Assembly (NCBI GenBank): GCA_013399875.1
Contig: VXAZ01009311.1
Location: 345,943 to 409,942, forward strand
From: Gymnorhina tibicen
Taxonomy: Eukaryota > Chordata > Aves > Passeriformes > Artamidae
Length of the DNA stretch: 64,000 nt
Reading direction: 5' to 3'
In this document: one piece after another, positions 37,855 to 50,240 of the stretch
How positions within the stretch are numbered: position 1 is the first letter of the stretch
How the letters are laid out: the number at the start of each line of letters is the position of its first letter
Notes under the pieces: model-generated
Database searches by the model: none
What the model was told of the DNA's origin: nothing
The model's input: the letters and a program-made list of their open reading frames with translations, nothing else
Position numbers and translations under genes: made by a program

Positions 37855-37860
37855 TATAAG
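37855..37860 (+). promoter_or_regulatory. TATA-type box of the solo LTR promoter
   Basis: tataag within 'accatataagaccctcgga', about 80 bp upstream of the AATAAA signal. Transcription would start near 37885, marking the U3/R boundary. The inverted CCAAT core at 37839-37843 lies close upstream. Confidence 0.65.
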
Positions 37861-37935
37861 ACCCTCGGACCCTCAGCGCTCAGTGAGAATTTCCTCTGAG
37901 GAGTTCTCGCGTCCCGACCTTCTCGCCCTTCCCTC

Positions 37936-37941
37936 AATAAA
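37936..37941 (+). terminator. Polyadenylation signal of the solo LTR
   Basis: aataaa in R, followed by GT-poor, C-rich sequence. Spacing from the TATA box is as usual in LTRs with a short R. Confidence 0.65.
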
Positions 37942-38139
37942 GAGGACTTCAGGGAGACCCCCTCCCGGACCCTTTACCTCTCCTACACCTCCTTATTTCA
38001 ACGCCTCGGTTTACTGCTCAGCTGGAGCTGCTCCACCTTGCAGGGTGAGACAGCCACCCCTCAGCCCTGTCCCTCTCAGGCTCTCAGGGAGCCGGCGTCC
38101 AGCCCGAGGGTGAGCAGGCAACGCTCGGCAACATAATTT

Positions 38140-39066
38140 AATTGATGGTCGAAGACAATTGGAACACACATAGTACTTCTTAATGATCCTACTATCACCA
38201 TGACCACTTTTGATCAGCATCTCAATTTTACATTACAGCTGAAGGAGAGCATATCAGGGAGCAAAGTTGTCCTTTACAGTGTAATAGGCATCATTGTGTA
38301 ACGAGAACTATATTAAGATTACAGACTATTAAAATATTAATAGCGTTGTTTCCAACAATTAACTACCCCTGATTCCTTTTTATCCAAATATTTTAACATC
38401 TTTGACAGCACTTAAGAGACGATAATATCTAGTAAATTCATAGGTTTACACATTTGGACTGTAGGTAATTTTTTAGTTTTAATGATCCTTGTTTGACTTA
38501 TTTACTGAGCGTAGAAAATCTCAGTGTGAAATGGAAGGAAAAGTAGTGACACTCTAGAAGTGTATGGATCGCATTTTCTGATAAAGGGAACATAAATGAG
38601 CATCAGTCAGATAAATCATTGTCAGTTTGACAGAACTTCCTGAGTTCGCATTTATTTTCTACAAAGTAGTGCTATTTTGGTTTAGGGACACTAAAGAACT
38701 AGTTCAGATGCATATTTATTAAATTTTTTTTAGGTTGATCAACATTTCCAAAGTAAGTTTACTTTGCATCTCATTCAGACCTTTGTCACTGAAGTCTTTT
38801 GACATTGGACTGGTGATTACAGTATTTCTGATCATCTGTCATGTTACACTAAATGCTGCCAGCTTGACTTCAAGTAGAGACTTATCCCCTTGCAATATAA
38901 GGAATATAACTGTTCAGAAACAGAGAATGGAAAGGTCAAAATCAGATGCTCTGACTTATAGTAAATTTCTGTATTGATAGAATTATCCCCTTTTAATGGA
39001 AAGCCTTGTCAGAAAAAAAAAACCCACAAAAACTCTGAATTACTTTCTTTTAGAACTTGTACTCTC
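38140..39066. other. Unique DNA, no gene recognised
   Basis: AT-rich, starting right after the LTR target-site duplication. No repeat or exon recognised. Confidence 0.55.
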
Positions 39067-39120
39067 CCTTGCCTTGCCTTGCCTTGCCTTCCTTTGCCTT
39101 CCTTTCCCTTCCCTTCTCCC
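39067..39120 (+). repeat. (CCTTG)n pentanucleotide repeat with degenerate pyrimidine tail
   Basis: Nearly five perfect ccttg units (39067-39090) followed by cttcc/ctttg variants. On the - strand this creates the repetitive glycine/lysine end of a 165-codon open frame, which argues that the frame is spurious. Confidence 0.92.
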
Positions 39121-42100
39121 CAGCTTTCCCTCCCTGTAGTTTTACTTTTCCCCGCCATCTCTTTGCTTTCCCTATTCCCTGAGTGAAGACAAAATGCAGC
39201 CCATCCAGATGAACACGTTACAGGAGTGTAAAAGCAGCTTGTGCAATCCTTTCCCCTGCCGTATTGCCTACAACGCTGCCAATAACATGCTCCAGTGCTC
39301 CATAAGGCTTTCACTTCCCTCTCTGACAGATGCCTGAAAGCAATACACACCCCAGCTTCATCAAACTTGCACTTTAATGGAAAACTTGAGCAGCAATCTC
39401 CCACGCTTTTACACCAGCACCTTTGCCTCCAACACACTTTGTAAGTTCCATTTGGGAAGTTATTCTGCCTTAATGTGGTTAAGAAGGACTCCAACACACA
39501 TACCACTCACGGCAGTGTAATAACTTACAAAGCATCAGAAGTTCCCTGGTAGCTGCATGTACATGAGAATCCCAAGACACTCTTCAGCAGACATGAGTTA
39601 ACTTACACCACTCTCTCAGAGGGTGCAAATTAAACAGTTATGATGAAGCCCGTACCTAATTTGTTCCCACTCTAGTGCCAATGCGTGATTGTATCATTCA
39701 GTTTCTCCTTTGTCCTACTTATTATCTTCTACACAGGGATGTAAGTGGGAATGATGATAAATCATAAAGAAGCATTTCTTTTCTCAATAAGCAGGACATT
39801 TAGCAGAAGTCTCTGGCCAGCATCATTTAGCAATACCCATTAACTGCAGAGGGAGAGGGAGAAAACCCTGCATTGCATAGAGATTAGCTGGCAAGGTGTG
39901 CACAAGACGTAAAATCTTGTGCAGTGTGAAATTCTCTCCTGTGAAGAAGGTTAGCACAAGGTTCTGTTTGCAGGGGTAAATGTTACTCACACTGAGCAGT
40001 GCCAGCAGCAGCAGCCTTAGCTGCCTTGGCAGATAAGCATGACTTTTCTTTCCTGACAGGAAAGCAGTATTACCATCCCTAAGAGTTTAATATGAGGAGT
40101 CAGGTTCTATGAAAATCATGGAACTGACATTAAAAAAAAATTAAAAAATCAAAACTCTGGCACCTCAAAACAGCATATTCAGGGTACTGCTGATATCTGT
40201 CGGTCTTCCCATCAACTTTTAACAAGGATGATGTCTAATGGAAGATTTATAGTTATCACGATGCAGTCCTTCATCATCTGTTTCACATTCATTTTGTCAT
40301 TATTCTGCTCCTAAAATGTTTCTCGCTCCCAAGATGGCCATGAAGTCAATGCAGCAGCATCTCCTGAGTCATATGGGTATAGGAGGATGGGGACTGACAA
40401 GCCTTAATGCTCTCAGCTGAATTGAAAGGGATACAGATGAGATCTGTAGAACAAAAGATCTGATAGTTGCTTTAGCTACAATCTTTTAAAAAGAAAAGAA
40501 AATGGATGTTTCATGATAACTTTTCCTTGAAGAATTTATCTTTTACCTTAAGTCTTAGGCCTGGAAACCTGCATGAGGGATGTTTCTCCTGGGTGCCTCT
40601 GCTCTTCTCCAGTGATCAGAAAAAGCTGGAAGCAGCCTGTCGAGCTGTTAGTACACTCTAGTCAAGCAAGGTCAGTACTGCTGTAATGAGTGGCTCTATA
40701 TTTATTCAGTGCACCTCCCCAGTTCTCTTCCATTAGAAGAAACAAGCTCAGTTTCAACTGAATTCACAGAAGCAAAAGCTGTTGCCAAAGGTGGGGTGCC
40801 TGTCTGTAAAAATCAAATCCAGCCGGCAAGATGTGCCTGTCAGGGAAAGCTTCAGCGAGCCAGCGTAATGTGAATTCTCAGACCAGACCTTCCCACGGCA
40901 GATGGGAGAGAAAAGCACATGTGCTTACAGCCAGGATTGTGACTTCCAGTGCAACTGGTGCAGCCCTGGCTAAAAGACAGCCATTAACCAGCTGGGACAC
41001 ACAGGTCACTGCTGTCTGCTTGCAGAAGTCCTGACTGTCTTATGTGAAGCTTCTGAGTATAATATCAATTAATTGTGGTTTATAATTAATAAGAGACATC
41101 TTGCAATTCCTTAATTCATTCTGCTCACTCTAAGGGTGGACATAATTCTTTATAGGAGTATTTGCCCAAAGATTTGTTTGGAGAGGGCAAAATAAAAGCA
41201 GACATCCTCAGTTAACTCTTTTTTGTTATTGGCAGAGGCAGACCTGAGAAAGAGAGGCAAATTCCCATGGACTAAATGCAGAGCCTGCCTGGAGGCAGAC
41301 ATAATTCCATACTCCATCCTGGGCTACTACACAGAAGGGAAGGAGAAGAAGCATTCAGGTTTCTCTTAGTGGCAAATAGTACACTGAAGCTTTTACTTGT
41401 CATCACAAAGGTGCATCGGTTTCACTACGGGTATATGATTAAGAAGTTTTGTTGGTATGTTACAAAATAGATTGAAGCAGAAGGCTACAAGAGTAAAATC
41501 CTGGATTGTTTTCCCCCAGCACAGTGCGGCACCAGGTGGACTTAAGCACAGTTCTGAGTAGAAAGACTTATTAACTTGAGTTCAGTCCCAGACAGCTCAT
41601 GGACCCAAAGGGTATGTCCGTACTGGTAAATTAAATTTTCCTGGGCTCCAAGGCCAACTGGCATGGAACTGTCTGTTTTTATGCTGTAAACTCTACCACT
41701 TTCCAAACCAGTTGGGAGACTCTAAATTGAAACCCATCCATGCCAGGAAACAGTCCAGTCATTTTGTAATATCATCATGTTTCAGAGCCCAGGCATACTT
41801 GAATTTACCACCATAAACACAGCCAATCTGTCTCACCTGGAGCAGCTGAAGTATCCTTATCCCCCATTTCCATGCCACTGTTTTTTCCCAATGCTAATAA
41901 ATGAAAAGCACCTCTGAGTGAGATGCACCCCTAGAAACACTTTTTTCCCAACCCACATAATTGAGTATATCTGGGTTGACTGGGAGTGACTGTGGAAAGA
42001 GCTCTCATCCACTGGCACTGGTGTCAGATAATGGCTGGTACATCAGCTCCAGAGCACCAGAGATCCCAATTTGGTTATTCTGTCACCACACTCAAAGATT

Positions 42101-43767
42101 AGAGGGTTACTGACTGCTGTGGCATTATTTCCAGTGCAGCTGTAAATTCCTCCTGCTGCAGCATAATTCTTCAGACAGCCCAGCTCAAGTTGAAATGTTA
42201 TGGTGCTATGGATGTCCTACACAGAAGCGCCTATTATATTACCTGCCAAGCGTTTAGACTTTAACAGACTGACCAAAAAACAAGTAAATATCTCTAAAAC
42301 AGGAGGAAGTGTGTGTGTAGGTCACAAGCTCTTGTGACACTGCTTCTGGGAATCAGTCTCCTTCTGCACTGCACGGCACAGATAATGATGCTCTGCCTGA
42401 GTGAAAATGATCTTTCTATGAAAATGTGGAGGATATAACTTACTTTCATACTTAAAAAATGATAAGGATTGTTTATTATCCCTTAACATCCCATGTTGAG
42501 ATTATTCACTACACAAATGAAAGAGGAAGTCTTTAACAGAACAAAGCTGGATTTCAAGATGGAGATTGAATTTCTCCAGTTAAAGACAGGAAATGGGGTA
42601 ATTTCCAGGAGTTTGTATTCATTTTAAAATTGATTTCTATATACTTGCTTCAGACATACTTTCAGCTTTCCTGGGCAAGTAACCCAAGCTACAACTTGTT
42701 AGCAATACAGTAGTTTTATAAAGTTGAGCTTTCAGAAAATACTGTGATATTGTCAAGGTTCAAAATTCTATCTAGTTTACATGTATGTATGTGCTTTCAG
42801 ACCTGCAATGATAAAAAATCCCCTTCCTTTCTTCTCCCACTACCATTTGGAAAACAAAACACCAGGCTAGCAAATAAAATCCAAGAAAATATTTCTAAAT
42901 GCCCCTGGTGAAAATATTTGTTGTTGCTGTATTTATTCAAAACCAAATGACTCTGATATTACTACTACAACATTTTGTAAAAATATTAAAAACTAAATCT
43001 CCTAATATTTTTTCATGTTGGATTAGCCCTTTGTCAATAATAACAGTAATAATTAAAAACCCTGTATTTCAGATAGCTGCTGGCACAACTCATCTTCTTT
43101 CCGAGATTCTCCACAGGTTTTTAGCCTGTCAATTTAAAAATGATCCTGAACTTCAGCAGTAGCTGAAATTTCCCTTAGTTAAGAAATCCTGTTCTCCATG
43201 AAACACATCAAGGAGTGAGAATGAAATAAATGAGACCTAAATAGGAGATGTGCACATGCTTCTCCAGAGGGTTAGCTTTAAGATGTAATTCTTTCTGGTT
43301 TGATCTTTCACAGGGGGTGTTTATCTGTCTCTTTGTTTTCTTGCTTTACATCTGGGTATCAAACAGGCACACCACCATGTTTGTTCCCATGTCCTTTTCT
43401 TTCCCCATCACCAAAAAATAACATCTATTCCAGCAAAACCCTGTATCATTACATAAAGATCAAAATTCAGTGAATCTTCAAGAAGTTCACCAGGGACTTT
43501 GTCTTTATATTATTTTCACTTGAAAGATACTCTAAAATTTCAGGGGGGAATGGTGGCATACACCCAGAAGGAGGATTTTCTGTTAACTTTACTTGTGAGA
43601 ACAAAGAAGGGTAAATGCCGAGGTGAACACAGCTCATGCCACAAGGGTTTGGCAACCTCTGCAAAAGGAGAATAAACTACACAGAATAAGTTAACGTGCT
43701 GTACAAAGCAAAGGTGGATAGCTAACACCAAGTTCTGAGCTACCATGCCCAGTACAGCTGAGATACC
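39121..43767. other. Unique DNA, no gene recognised
   Basis: Includes an 18-bp dyad at 42321-42338 (separate entry). The stretch 39190-39640 has recurring 'ttacacca' and 'gtgtaa' motifs reminiscent of old amniote repeats, but I cannot classify it. No exon with credible splice sites and coding pattern was recognised. Confidence 0.5.
42321..42338. repeat. 8-bp inverted repeat around a CT centre
   Basis: gtcacaag, ct, cttgtgac. Perfect dyad preceded by a short (GT)n run. Confidence 0.85.
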
Positions 43768-43836
43768 TTGTAAATCCCACAAATTACAAATTATTACACA
43801 TTATTACAAATTATTTTACAAATTGTAAATCCCACA
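43768..43836 (+). repeat. Local direct repeats of ttgtaaatcccaca and acaaattatt
   Basis: The 14-bp word ttgtaaatcccaca is present at 43768-43781 and 43823-43836. Between them acaaattatt recurs with small changes. This looks like a local duplication that later slipped, just upstream of the A/C-rich tract. Confidence 0.8.
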
Positions 43837-43868
43837 TTATTTGGCAGATGTTAACAGAGACAGAATTA

Positions 43869-44034
43869 TAAAAAAACCCAGCAAAATCAACCAAACAAAA
43901 AAAACCCCCACAATACAAAAAAAAATACCAAAACGCAAATTAAAACCAAGAAACGAAACCCAAAACAAACCCCCCAAACAAAACGCGAAACAAAATAGAA
44001 CAAAAACCCCCCTCAAAACTAAAAACCGCCCTCA
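43869..44034 (+). repeat. A/C-rich low-complexity tract
   Basis: About 165 nt in which the + strand is almost only A and C, with several runs of five or six C. It is the longest of the asymmetric tracts here. The frame reading lysine, threonine, proline and asparagine across it is an artefact. Confidence 0.88.
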
Positions 44035-44759
44035 CCTTCAAAACCTGCACTTTGATATTAAAAGGGAGCCAGAGCCAAGACTATAAAGACTCCCCAATCG
44101 TACGGTATGACCAATGACATTTATGGTCACTCAGAAGCCCTATATTCAGCAATTTTCCTGGTCAACAAGGAACAAATGGAGAAAGCAAAACCATGAAATA
44201 AGAAAAGGAAAGGCCATTCTCTGACTTAACATTAACAGGGAGATGTTAGAGCCAACACGTTACTCATGGATAAAATAGAGTCTTAATTAAATTGAAAATA
44301 CTCTTAAGAGAACGTGTGGAAGCTGTATGTTGGAACTGCCTCCCTCTCTTGCCACTTGAAAAGCACATTTTGGTATTGAAAGCACGTATCTACTCTTCCT
44401 TCAGCTTCTGCTCTCACCTGGGGAAAGGGGGGAGGGAAGAGGAATACTAAGTAATATAATGCAAATAGAACCTAGACAGATATTTAGTCCTGCTGGATAT
44501 CTGACTGGAAAGGGGAGCTAAACTGAAAAGCGGATGGTTTGCAGATGTGAGGAATGTGTTTGCATGCTCTAGAAACCCTACACAGCACAGGGCCAGAAAC
44601 CCTTTTTTTTTAAAGGTAGAAGAACCCTCAAGCGCAAATAGATTCAGGTCTGAATCCCAGGCAGACACAACCAGTTCATTGCATTTGAGGAAATCTGGAC
44701 AATTAGACTGTGGAAACCCAGAAGTTTAACCACAGGTCAGAGGGTAAAAAGAGCCACCT
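44035..44759. other. Unique DNA with a G-rich patch, no gene recognised
   Basis: 44420-44442 is G-rich (gggg, gggggg, ggg) and might form a weak quadruplex. No repeat family recognised. If the LTR-like segment that follows is real, its U3 may begin in this block. Confidence 0.45.
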
Positions 44760-44935
44760 GACATCTCCACTTGGACTTGTGTGGTCTCCTGACCCGGCAT
44801 CCACCCATGTCTTTATAAGAGCCCTTGCCACTTTATGACAGCTCCTTCTGCTTAGATTTAGCTGCTTTCTTTTTTATTCACTTTTCCCTTCAGTAAATAT
44901 TTTACTGAGACCCCAGTTCTCAAAGGCCAAATTAA
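44760..44935 (+). mobile_element. Possible LTR remnant (R/U5-like)
   Basis: A TATA-type box in 'gtctttataagagccct' (near 44814) is followed about 80 bp later by 'cagtaaatattttactgag' 'accccagttctc', an order and spacing like an LTR promoter and a decayed polyadenylation signal (agtaaa). I could not find matching termini or a target-site duplication, so the call is tentative. It could instead be unique DNA. Confidence 0.3.
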
Positions 44936-47419
44936 TATAACTTATTTAAAAATGATGTAAAACAAGAAATCAAAAGAGCACAGAAGAGTGGTGATTAGTC
45001 ACAGACACTATTTCTATATACTGTGGTAGCCTAAATTTCTTGGGACTTTAGTCTTATTTGGTTTTGAGGGTATTGTTTGGGTTTTTTTAACAAAACAGCG
45101 AGGCTTTTAAGGTGAAGACTTACATTTTTTTTGCTCTAGCCATTTTGAAGGTCAAAACTTGATTACAGCAACTTGATGGTTTTGTAACAATATTTAGACT
45201 GCTTTTTCCTTTTAAGTAGTTTTACTGTGCAATACAGACTCCATATAAACATATATATTACATATATACATGTGTGTATGCATACATAGATATAATTGTG
45301 GGCATAGGTAACATTCTGCTCTGCAACTTGATATTGAAATTATCCATGAAATAACAGGCTGTGAGTGTGGCATGGGAAATACAGGGTGTTTTCTCACTTT
45401 TTTGCAGACCTCTAGCCCTAGATAAAGTCAGCTGCTCTTCCAGTCAAACAGAACCTGTTGTACCTGTAATGTTCCAGAGAAATCTACCCCTGTTCCCTGA
45501 AGTATTTCAAGGTTCTATTTTGAGACCCTTGCAGGATGGAAAGGGACACTGAGAGTTCAGTGTTTCGTTGGCATTTATGTACTGCAGACAGGATCAATAA
45601 AGCTCACAGTCATGTATTTTACTATAAAACATATAATAACTATAATACAAAAAATCCTACAGGTACAATACTTAGGACCTATAGTTTGAAGTGAAGCAGA
45701 GTGCTGGATTTGGAACAGGGAGTTAACCATAAGAACAACAAGAATATGGGGTATCATGATGGGTAATACTTGGTGTATTTCCCTAATTTTAAAAGACAGA
45801 ATGAAGGACTGGGATCACACTTTTAATTTTGGTCCTAGTTACTGTCCCTGGGCATGAGCCTGGACAGTGACATTTTATTCCCCGCACATCTGTGCTAGGA
45901 ATATAGAAGGAAAAGAACTATGCACATCTAGATAAACTCCAGCAGAGCCACAGAAGACATTTCGAGTCTCCCTGGCATCAGTATGTATGATCCTAAACCA
46001 TGGATGAAATTTATAGAAATTTTTAAATCAATTAACATGTTAAGTTCTGAAGAGATATTGTAAACTGTCCAAAGTAATAAAATCAGCAATGCATGGCATT
46101 ACTTTTCCTCTATGAAGAGCTTGAATAAATAAGACATTTATAAAAATGAGCAGAAAATATGAAATGAATATCCCAAGAACCATGAAAAAATATAAGCTAA
46201 AAGAGAAATTGAATTTTCCTCTGACTTTCTGAGAGAGAATGCAGCTGTGGGTTTTATACATAATTTATAAGGGAAATTGGCCAGTTCACTCAGGTATACA
46301 CCATATCAACTTTTAGGAAAGATTAAGCAAGCTGTCTTCTTTTAATTGAAATCAAATATAGTCACAGAAGAAAATGACTTCTGCCCATCGAAGAATATGG
46401 TGCTGTCACATGGCCAACAGCATTTACAGTGTACATGGGGCTTTCTTCTACAAAGTAAACTTCTGTCTCAGTTCTTGAGCAGCCACAAAATGGTGTGAGT
46501 CCTGGCAGCTCCCCCCATCCCCAAGCCAGTTCTTCCTTACCACTGTCAGTACAAACTCCTATATTTGACTTCGTGTACAGTAAGGTAAACCTATGTCCTA
46601 CATACTTTTTGCATCTCTAAGAACATAAGAATTGACATAATAGATCAAATTAGTGATCCATTTAGTTTAATATCCTACCTCTGAATTAAGTGTAGGATGC
46701 TTCGGAGAAGGTTGTAAGGAAACCTTTAGCGGGCAATAGTGGAATGACCTGTCACAGGGAAAATTTGGTGGGGACCTCCAAAACCACTGAATGCAATTTC
46801 CTGCTGTGTCAGGCATCATATCCTGAAATGCTCTTCCTAAATATATGAAGCTCAGTCTTAACTTGTTAAATAAAATACAGTGTCTTTCACCTCTCCTGGA
46901 CTGTTTGTAATTATTAAGTAAGGTGACCACCACTCCCAGGTTCTCTTATTGTGTCTGTCCCTGTCTTTTTTTTTTTCCCTATGTCCCTGCCATATTTTCT
47001 TCAGTGGGCTGCTCAAACTCTCAGTGATTCATTTTTCCAACCTGTAATTAGGCTTCCTTATTTCACTGAAAGAGGCTTGTGATGACTAGAGACATCCTCA
47101 GCAAAAAAGCTTGTGCAGGTCTAAGTGCTTATTCTGACAATAAAAATAAAGACACAAACACGGTCAACTTTAAATTAGCCAGCAGAGCACAGGGTGACAA
47201 TACTCTGGTGATGGAAAAACACTGGTCATGCAGGTGTCACTGCTAGTGGACAAGGGAAGATTCAGCTGCCTCTCCAAGAGAATTGCTGGAAATTTGACCT
47301 GCAAGCTAGCAGTGGCTGTTCATTGGCTAAATGGGGAGAGTTGTGCTTCTTGACAACCTTCCTGGGCAGCTTTACAGGCTGGCCAAGCTGTTAGGACTCT
47401 TGAACCTGGTGCTCTTTAC
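44936..47419. other. Unique AT-rich DNA, no gene recognised
   Basis: Includes an alternating AT/ATGT patch at 45250-45292. No gene or repeat family recognised. Confidence 0.55.
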
Positions 47420-47570
47420 CCATCTCTGGGAGCGTTCAAAGACTGCTTGGATGGAGCTCTGAGCAACCTGGTCTAGAGAAAGGTGTCCCTGCCCATGGCA
47501 GGGGGATGGAACCAGATGAGCTTTAAGGTCCCTTCCAGGCCAGGCCATTCTGTGGCCACGTGATTCTGAG
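47420..47570 (+). mobile_element. CR1 LINE 3'-end fragment
   Basis: Sense CR1 3' end: 'gagcaacctggtctagagaa' 'aggtgtccctgcccatggca' 'ggggg', 'gagctttaaggtcccttcca', then a degraded terminal 'cattctgtggccacgtgatt'. The C/G changes in the tail are additional substitutions within the ATTCTATG repeats. Confidence 0.93.
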
Positions 47571-48413
47571 AAGGACCAAGCAGGCCAGCAATCCCTGCTC
47601 CTGACAGCACTGTCCAGTGGCGCTTCATCTAGGACATCCAGACAGCAGGACTCAGTAACCTAAGCCTGAAGGGAGCCCATGCTGTCACCAGCCAGCCGTC
47701 TGAACCCAGGAATTGCCACTGGCCTTCCAAGGCTTGCCATGAACCTCTGCGGCTTTTCAGATGCAATCTGAAATATAAAACAGCAGGTAAATAAACACAT
47801 GACTAAATTCTGAACTTCACAGCAACCTAGGGAAAAAGATCAGATAACACATTTCTACACAAGCTAAACAAGAGCTATTCAGTAGTCTTTTTAATCCCTT
47901 TATTAAAAGGCTTAGGATTTGGCTGTTCTTTAGCTCAAGTGAAATGAGTTTTTAATATTGACGCAGTGTGGTAGGTTGAAACTTAGTTGATGGACAAGTT
48001 GCTAAAATCTGTGCTGAATTCCTAGTACATCCTGAAAGTATCAAATGGAAGGGCATACAAAGTTCAAGGCAAATGTATGTTGTTGAATATTGATAAACAA
48101 AATGAACTTATTCCTTGTTCAGGAAACAAAAATGTCATGAAGTCCTTTTTTCTGCAGATGTAATCTGGATGGACATAGCTAGCAGCATAACCACAGGTTT
48201 GTGTAAACTGAAAGAAGTCTTTTCTTCTATTCCTAGATCCACACACCTTTCCAAAATCGGAGTTGAATCCTGTGATGCTTCTCCAGTTTGACTAGAAATA
48301 TTTCAGTAAAAAGCTGTTCCATTAAAATACCTATATTTTCTCTACTACTTTGAAATATCCACTAAGGATTCAAAATTTGTGTGTTTTTGTGAGGATGTAT
48401 ATGTATATATTTC

Positions 48414-48432
48414 TATATATATATATATATAT
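48414..48432 (+). repeat. (TA)n dinucleotide microsatellite
   Basis: Nineteen bases of uninterrupted TA alternation, preceded by imperfect tgtata units from about 48397. Confidence 0.93.
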
Positions 48433-50192
48433 GAGGAAAACCGATATATGGAAAAATACACAGATATCCAGGAGGTTTATCTTTTGAAAAAAAAGTAGTT
48501 TTGCAGTGTTTGGAGACTGAGAAAAACAACAGTGGTAACATGGAAAATATTGAAGTGCAAATATCTGTGAGACAGCTGAGGAGTGCAGGCAGAAGTGGTG
48601 AGAAAATTCTGCAGAAGAAAAATAAAGATTCATGCAGAAGGACTGGGAAATAATTAAAAGAAGCAGGCAAGGAGAAGTGCTAGCACAGAGCAGAAAGGAA
48701 GATAAGTTCTTTAGCAAAAAGGGGAAAATATATCAGCACAGACAGAAAATAATTTTTGGTCAGTAAGGTAAGGGAGAGAAGCAGCAGAGTTTTGAGATGA
48801 GTTTAATGGTTGTACAAGAATGCAGTTAGAGTAGAAACAGATGATGAGAGAAAGCTGCTGGTTGGGCAGGGGTTTTGTTGGTTTGAGATAAGAATTAGAT
48901 TAAGTGGGAGACATCAGCATCTAGAAACAACAGACAGATTGCAGCAGAAACCAGGGACTATTTCTACCTTTTCCCAACACTTCAGTCACATCTAAAATCA
49001 ATTATCAATATTAATAGGACTCTTTCCATTGATTTCAGTGTGCTTTTGAGCAGGCCTTGACAGAGGAGTACAGATCTGCAGTGACATTAAAGAGACTTGA
49101 CAGAAGGATGAAGTTTTCCTGCCCTAGTCCTGCCTCTCAGACCTCATTTGTAATCTGATCAATAACCCTTTCCAAGTTCTTTTGTTTAAGGATCAATTTC
49201 TATTCTTGTTTCTGAGGATGGGAAACTGTAACCAGTGTTTTGTACTACCTCACCAACAGCCAGGAAAGAGTAACTTGGGCAAAGTGACATGGTCCAGGGA
49301 CCACTGCTCTTTATCACTTCTGTTATTCCATGAACAATTTTACTAGTGAGATCCAGATGACTCTTTCAGAGAATAAAATAATGCTACACATTATTAGGAT
49401 AGGATAGGGAAAAGGGCAAAGAAAGGAATTCAAGGAAGTAACTCCTTTTTTTGCTATTATTTTGTTGTTTTGTTGGAGTTTTTTTAAATAAAATCTTTAC
49501 ATAGGTGTATAAATCAGACAGCTCTAGACCTTAGAGAAAGAGCTGACATATAATCAGTGAAAGTTTTTCTCCAGAGAATTGCACTTAACAATTAAATAAC
49601 AACTGTTATGTAAAAGTCATCAAGGCATGGGATAAATCCATTGATCAATTTTTTTGGTTTAAAAGGGGTTGAAATGGCCCTATATGATTGCTGGGTTATA
49701 TTTCGAGATTGTCAAAGACGTACGTTTCACCCCAGACTTCTGTATTTCCATTGCAACACTTCCAAACATTAATTTTAAGCATTGCACAAACCCTTTGATG
49801 ACTACAAGAGATAATTCGTTGTCGACAGCAACCTTATTGTCAGAGAAGTCTTTCCTCATTTGGGTTTGTGCACCAAAAGGCAGAGTTTCACTGCTCAGCC
49901 AGCACAGAAACCACAGTGGTGGTTAAGCTCGCACATCTCCACATTCTCATTTTACATGTCCTTAGCTCTCTGACAAACTCTCATAAAAAAGTAACTGAGA
50001 AAAATGGAGGAACTTGGGTTATTACAGAAGGACACCTTAAGAAACATAACGATGGCTCTGGAATCTGTGCTGCACAGATTCTGATAAAATTAAGATAGAA
50101 GAAGAGTTAGGGACATGGGAGAAGAGAAAATATTCCCTTTTAGGCCAAGACACATAGAGACAGAAAAGAAGACTCTTTACAGAATTACTTCT

Positions 50193-50240
50193 CTTGCTTG
50201 CTTGCTTGCTTGCTTTTCTTTTCTTTTTCTTTTTTTTTTT
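50193..50240 (+). repeat. (CTTG)5 microsatellite running into a pyrimidine tract
   Basis: Five perfect cttg units (50193-50212), then cttttcttttcttttt and a T run. Confidence 0.93.

Larger units (their letters stand above)
37605..38133 (+). mobile_element. Solo LTR of an endogenous retrovirus, 529 bp
   Basis: The element starts tgtggtgg and ends cggcaaca, so it has the TG...CA termini of retroviral LTRs. It is flanked by a perfect 6-bp direct repeat, taattt, at 37599-37604 and 38134-38139, the target-site duplication. A TATA-type box (37855-37860), three inverted CCAAT cores (attgg at 37758-37762, 37798-37802 and 37839-37843), a GC box at 37696-37704 and an AATAAA signal (37936-37941) lie in the order expected of U3-R-U5. 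No gag, pol or env sequence, primer-binding site or second LTR is present, so this is a solo LTR left by recombination between two LTRs. A 6-bp duplication is typical of alpha/beta-type (class II, ERVK-like) integrases, but the family is not proven. It is GC- and CpG-rich against an AT-rich background, which suggests a fairly young insertion. Short open frames inside it are not genes. Confidence 0.92.

Noticed and set aside
39009..39506. 165-codon open frame on the - strand, the longest in the window
   Set aside because: Its C-terminal third is the translated (CCTTG)n repeat, the rest has no recognisable domain, and no splice or promoter context supports it.
43841..44086. 81-codon lysine/proline-rich open frame
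   Set aside because: Translation of the A/C-rich tract at 43869-44034.
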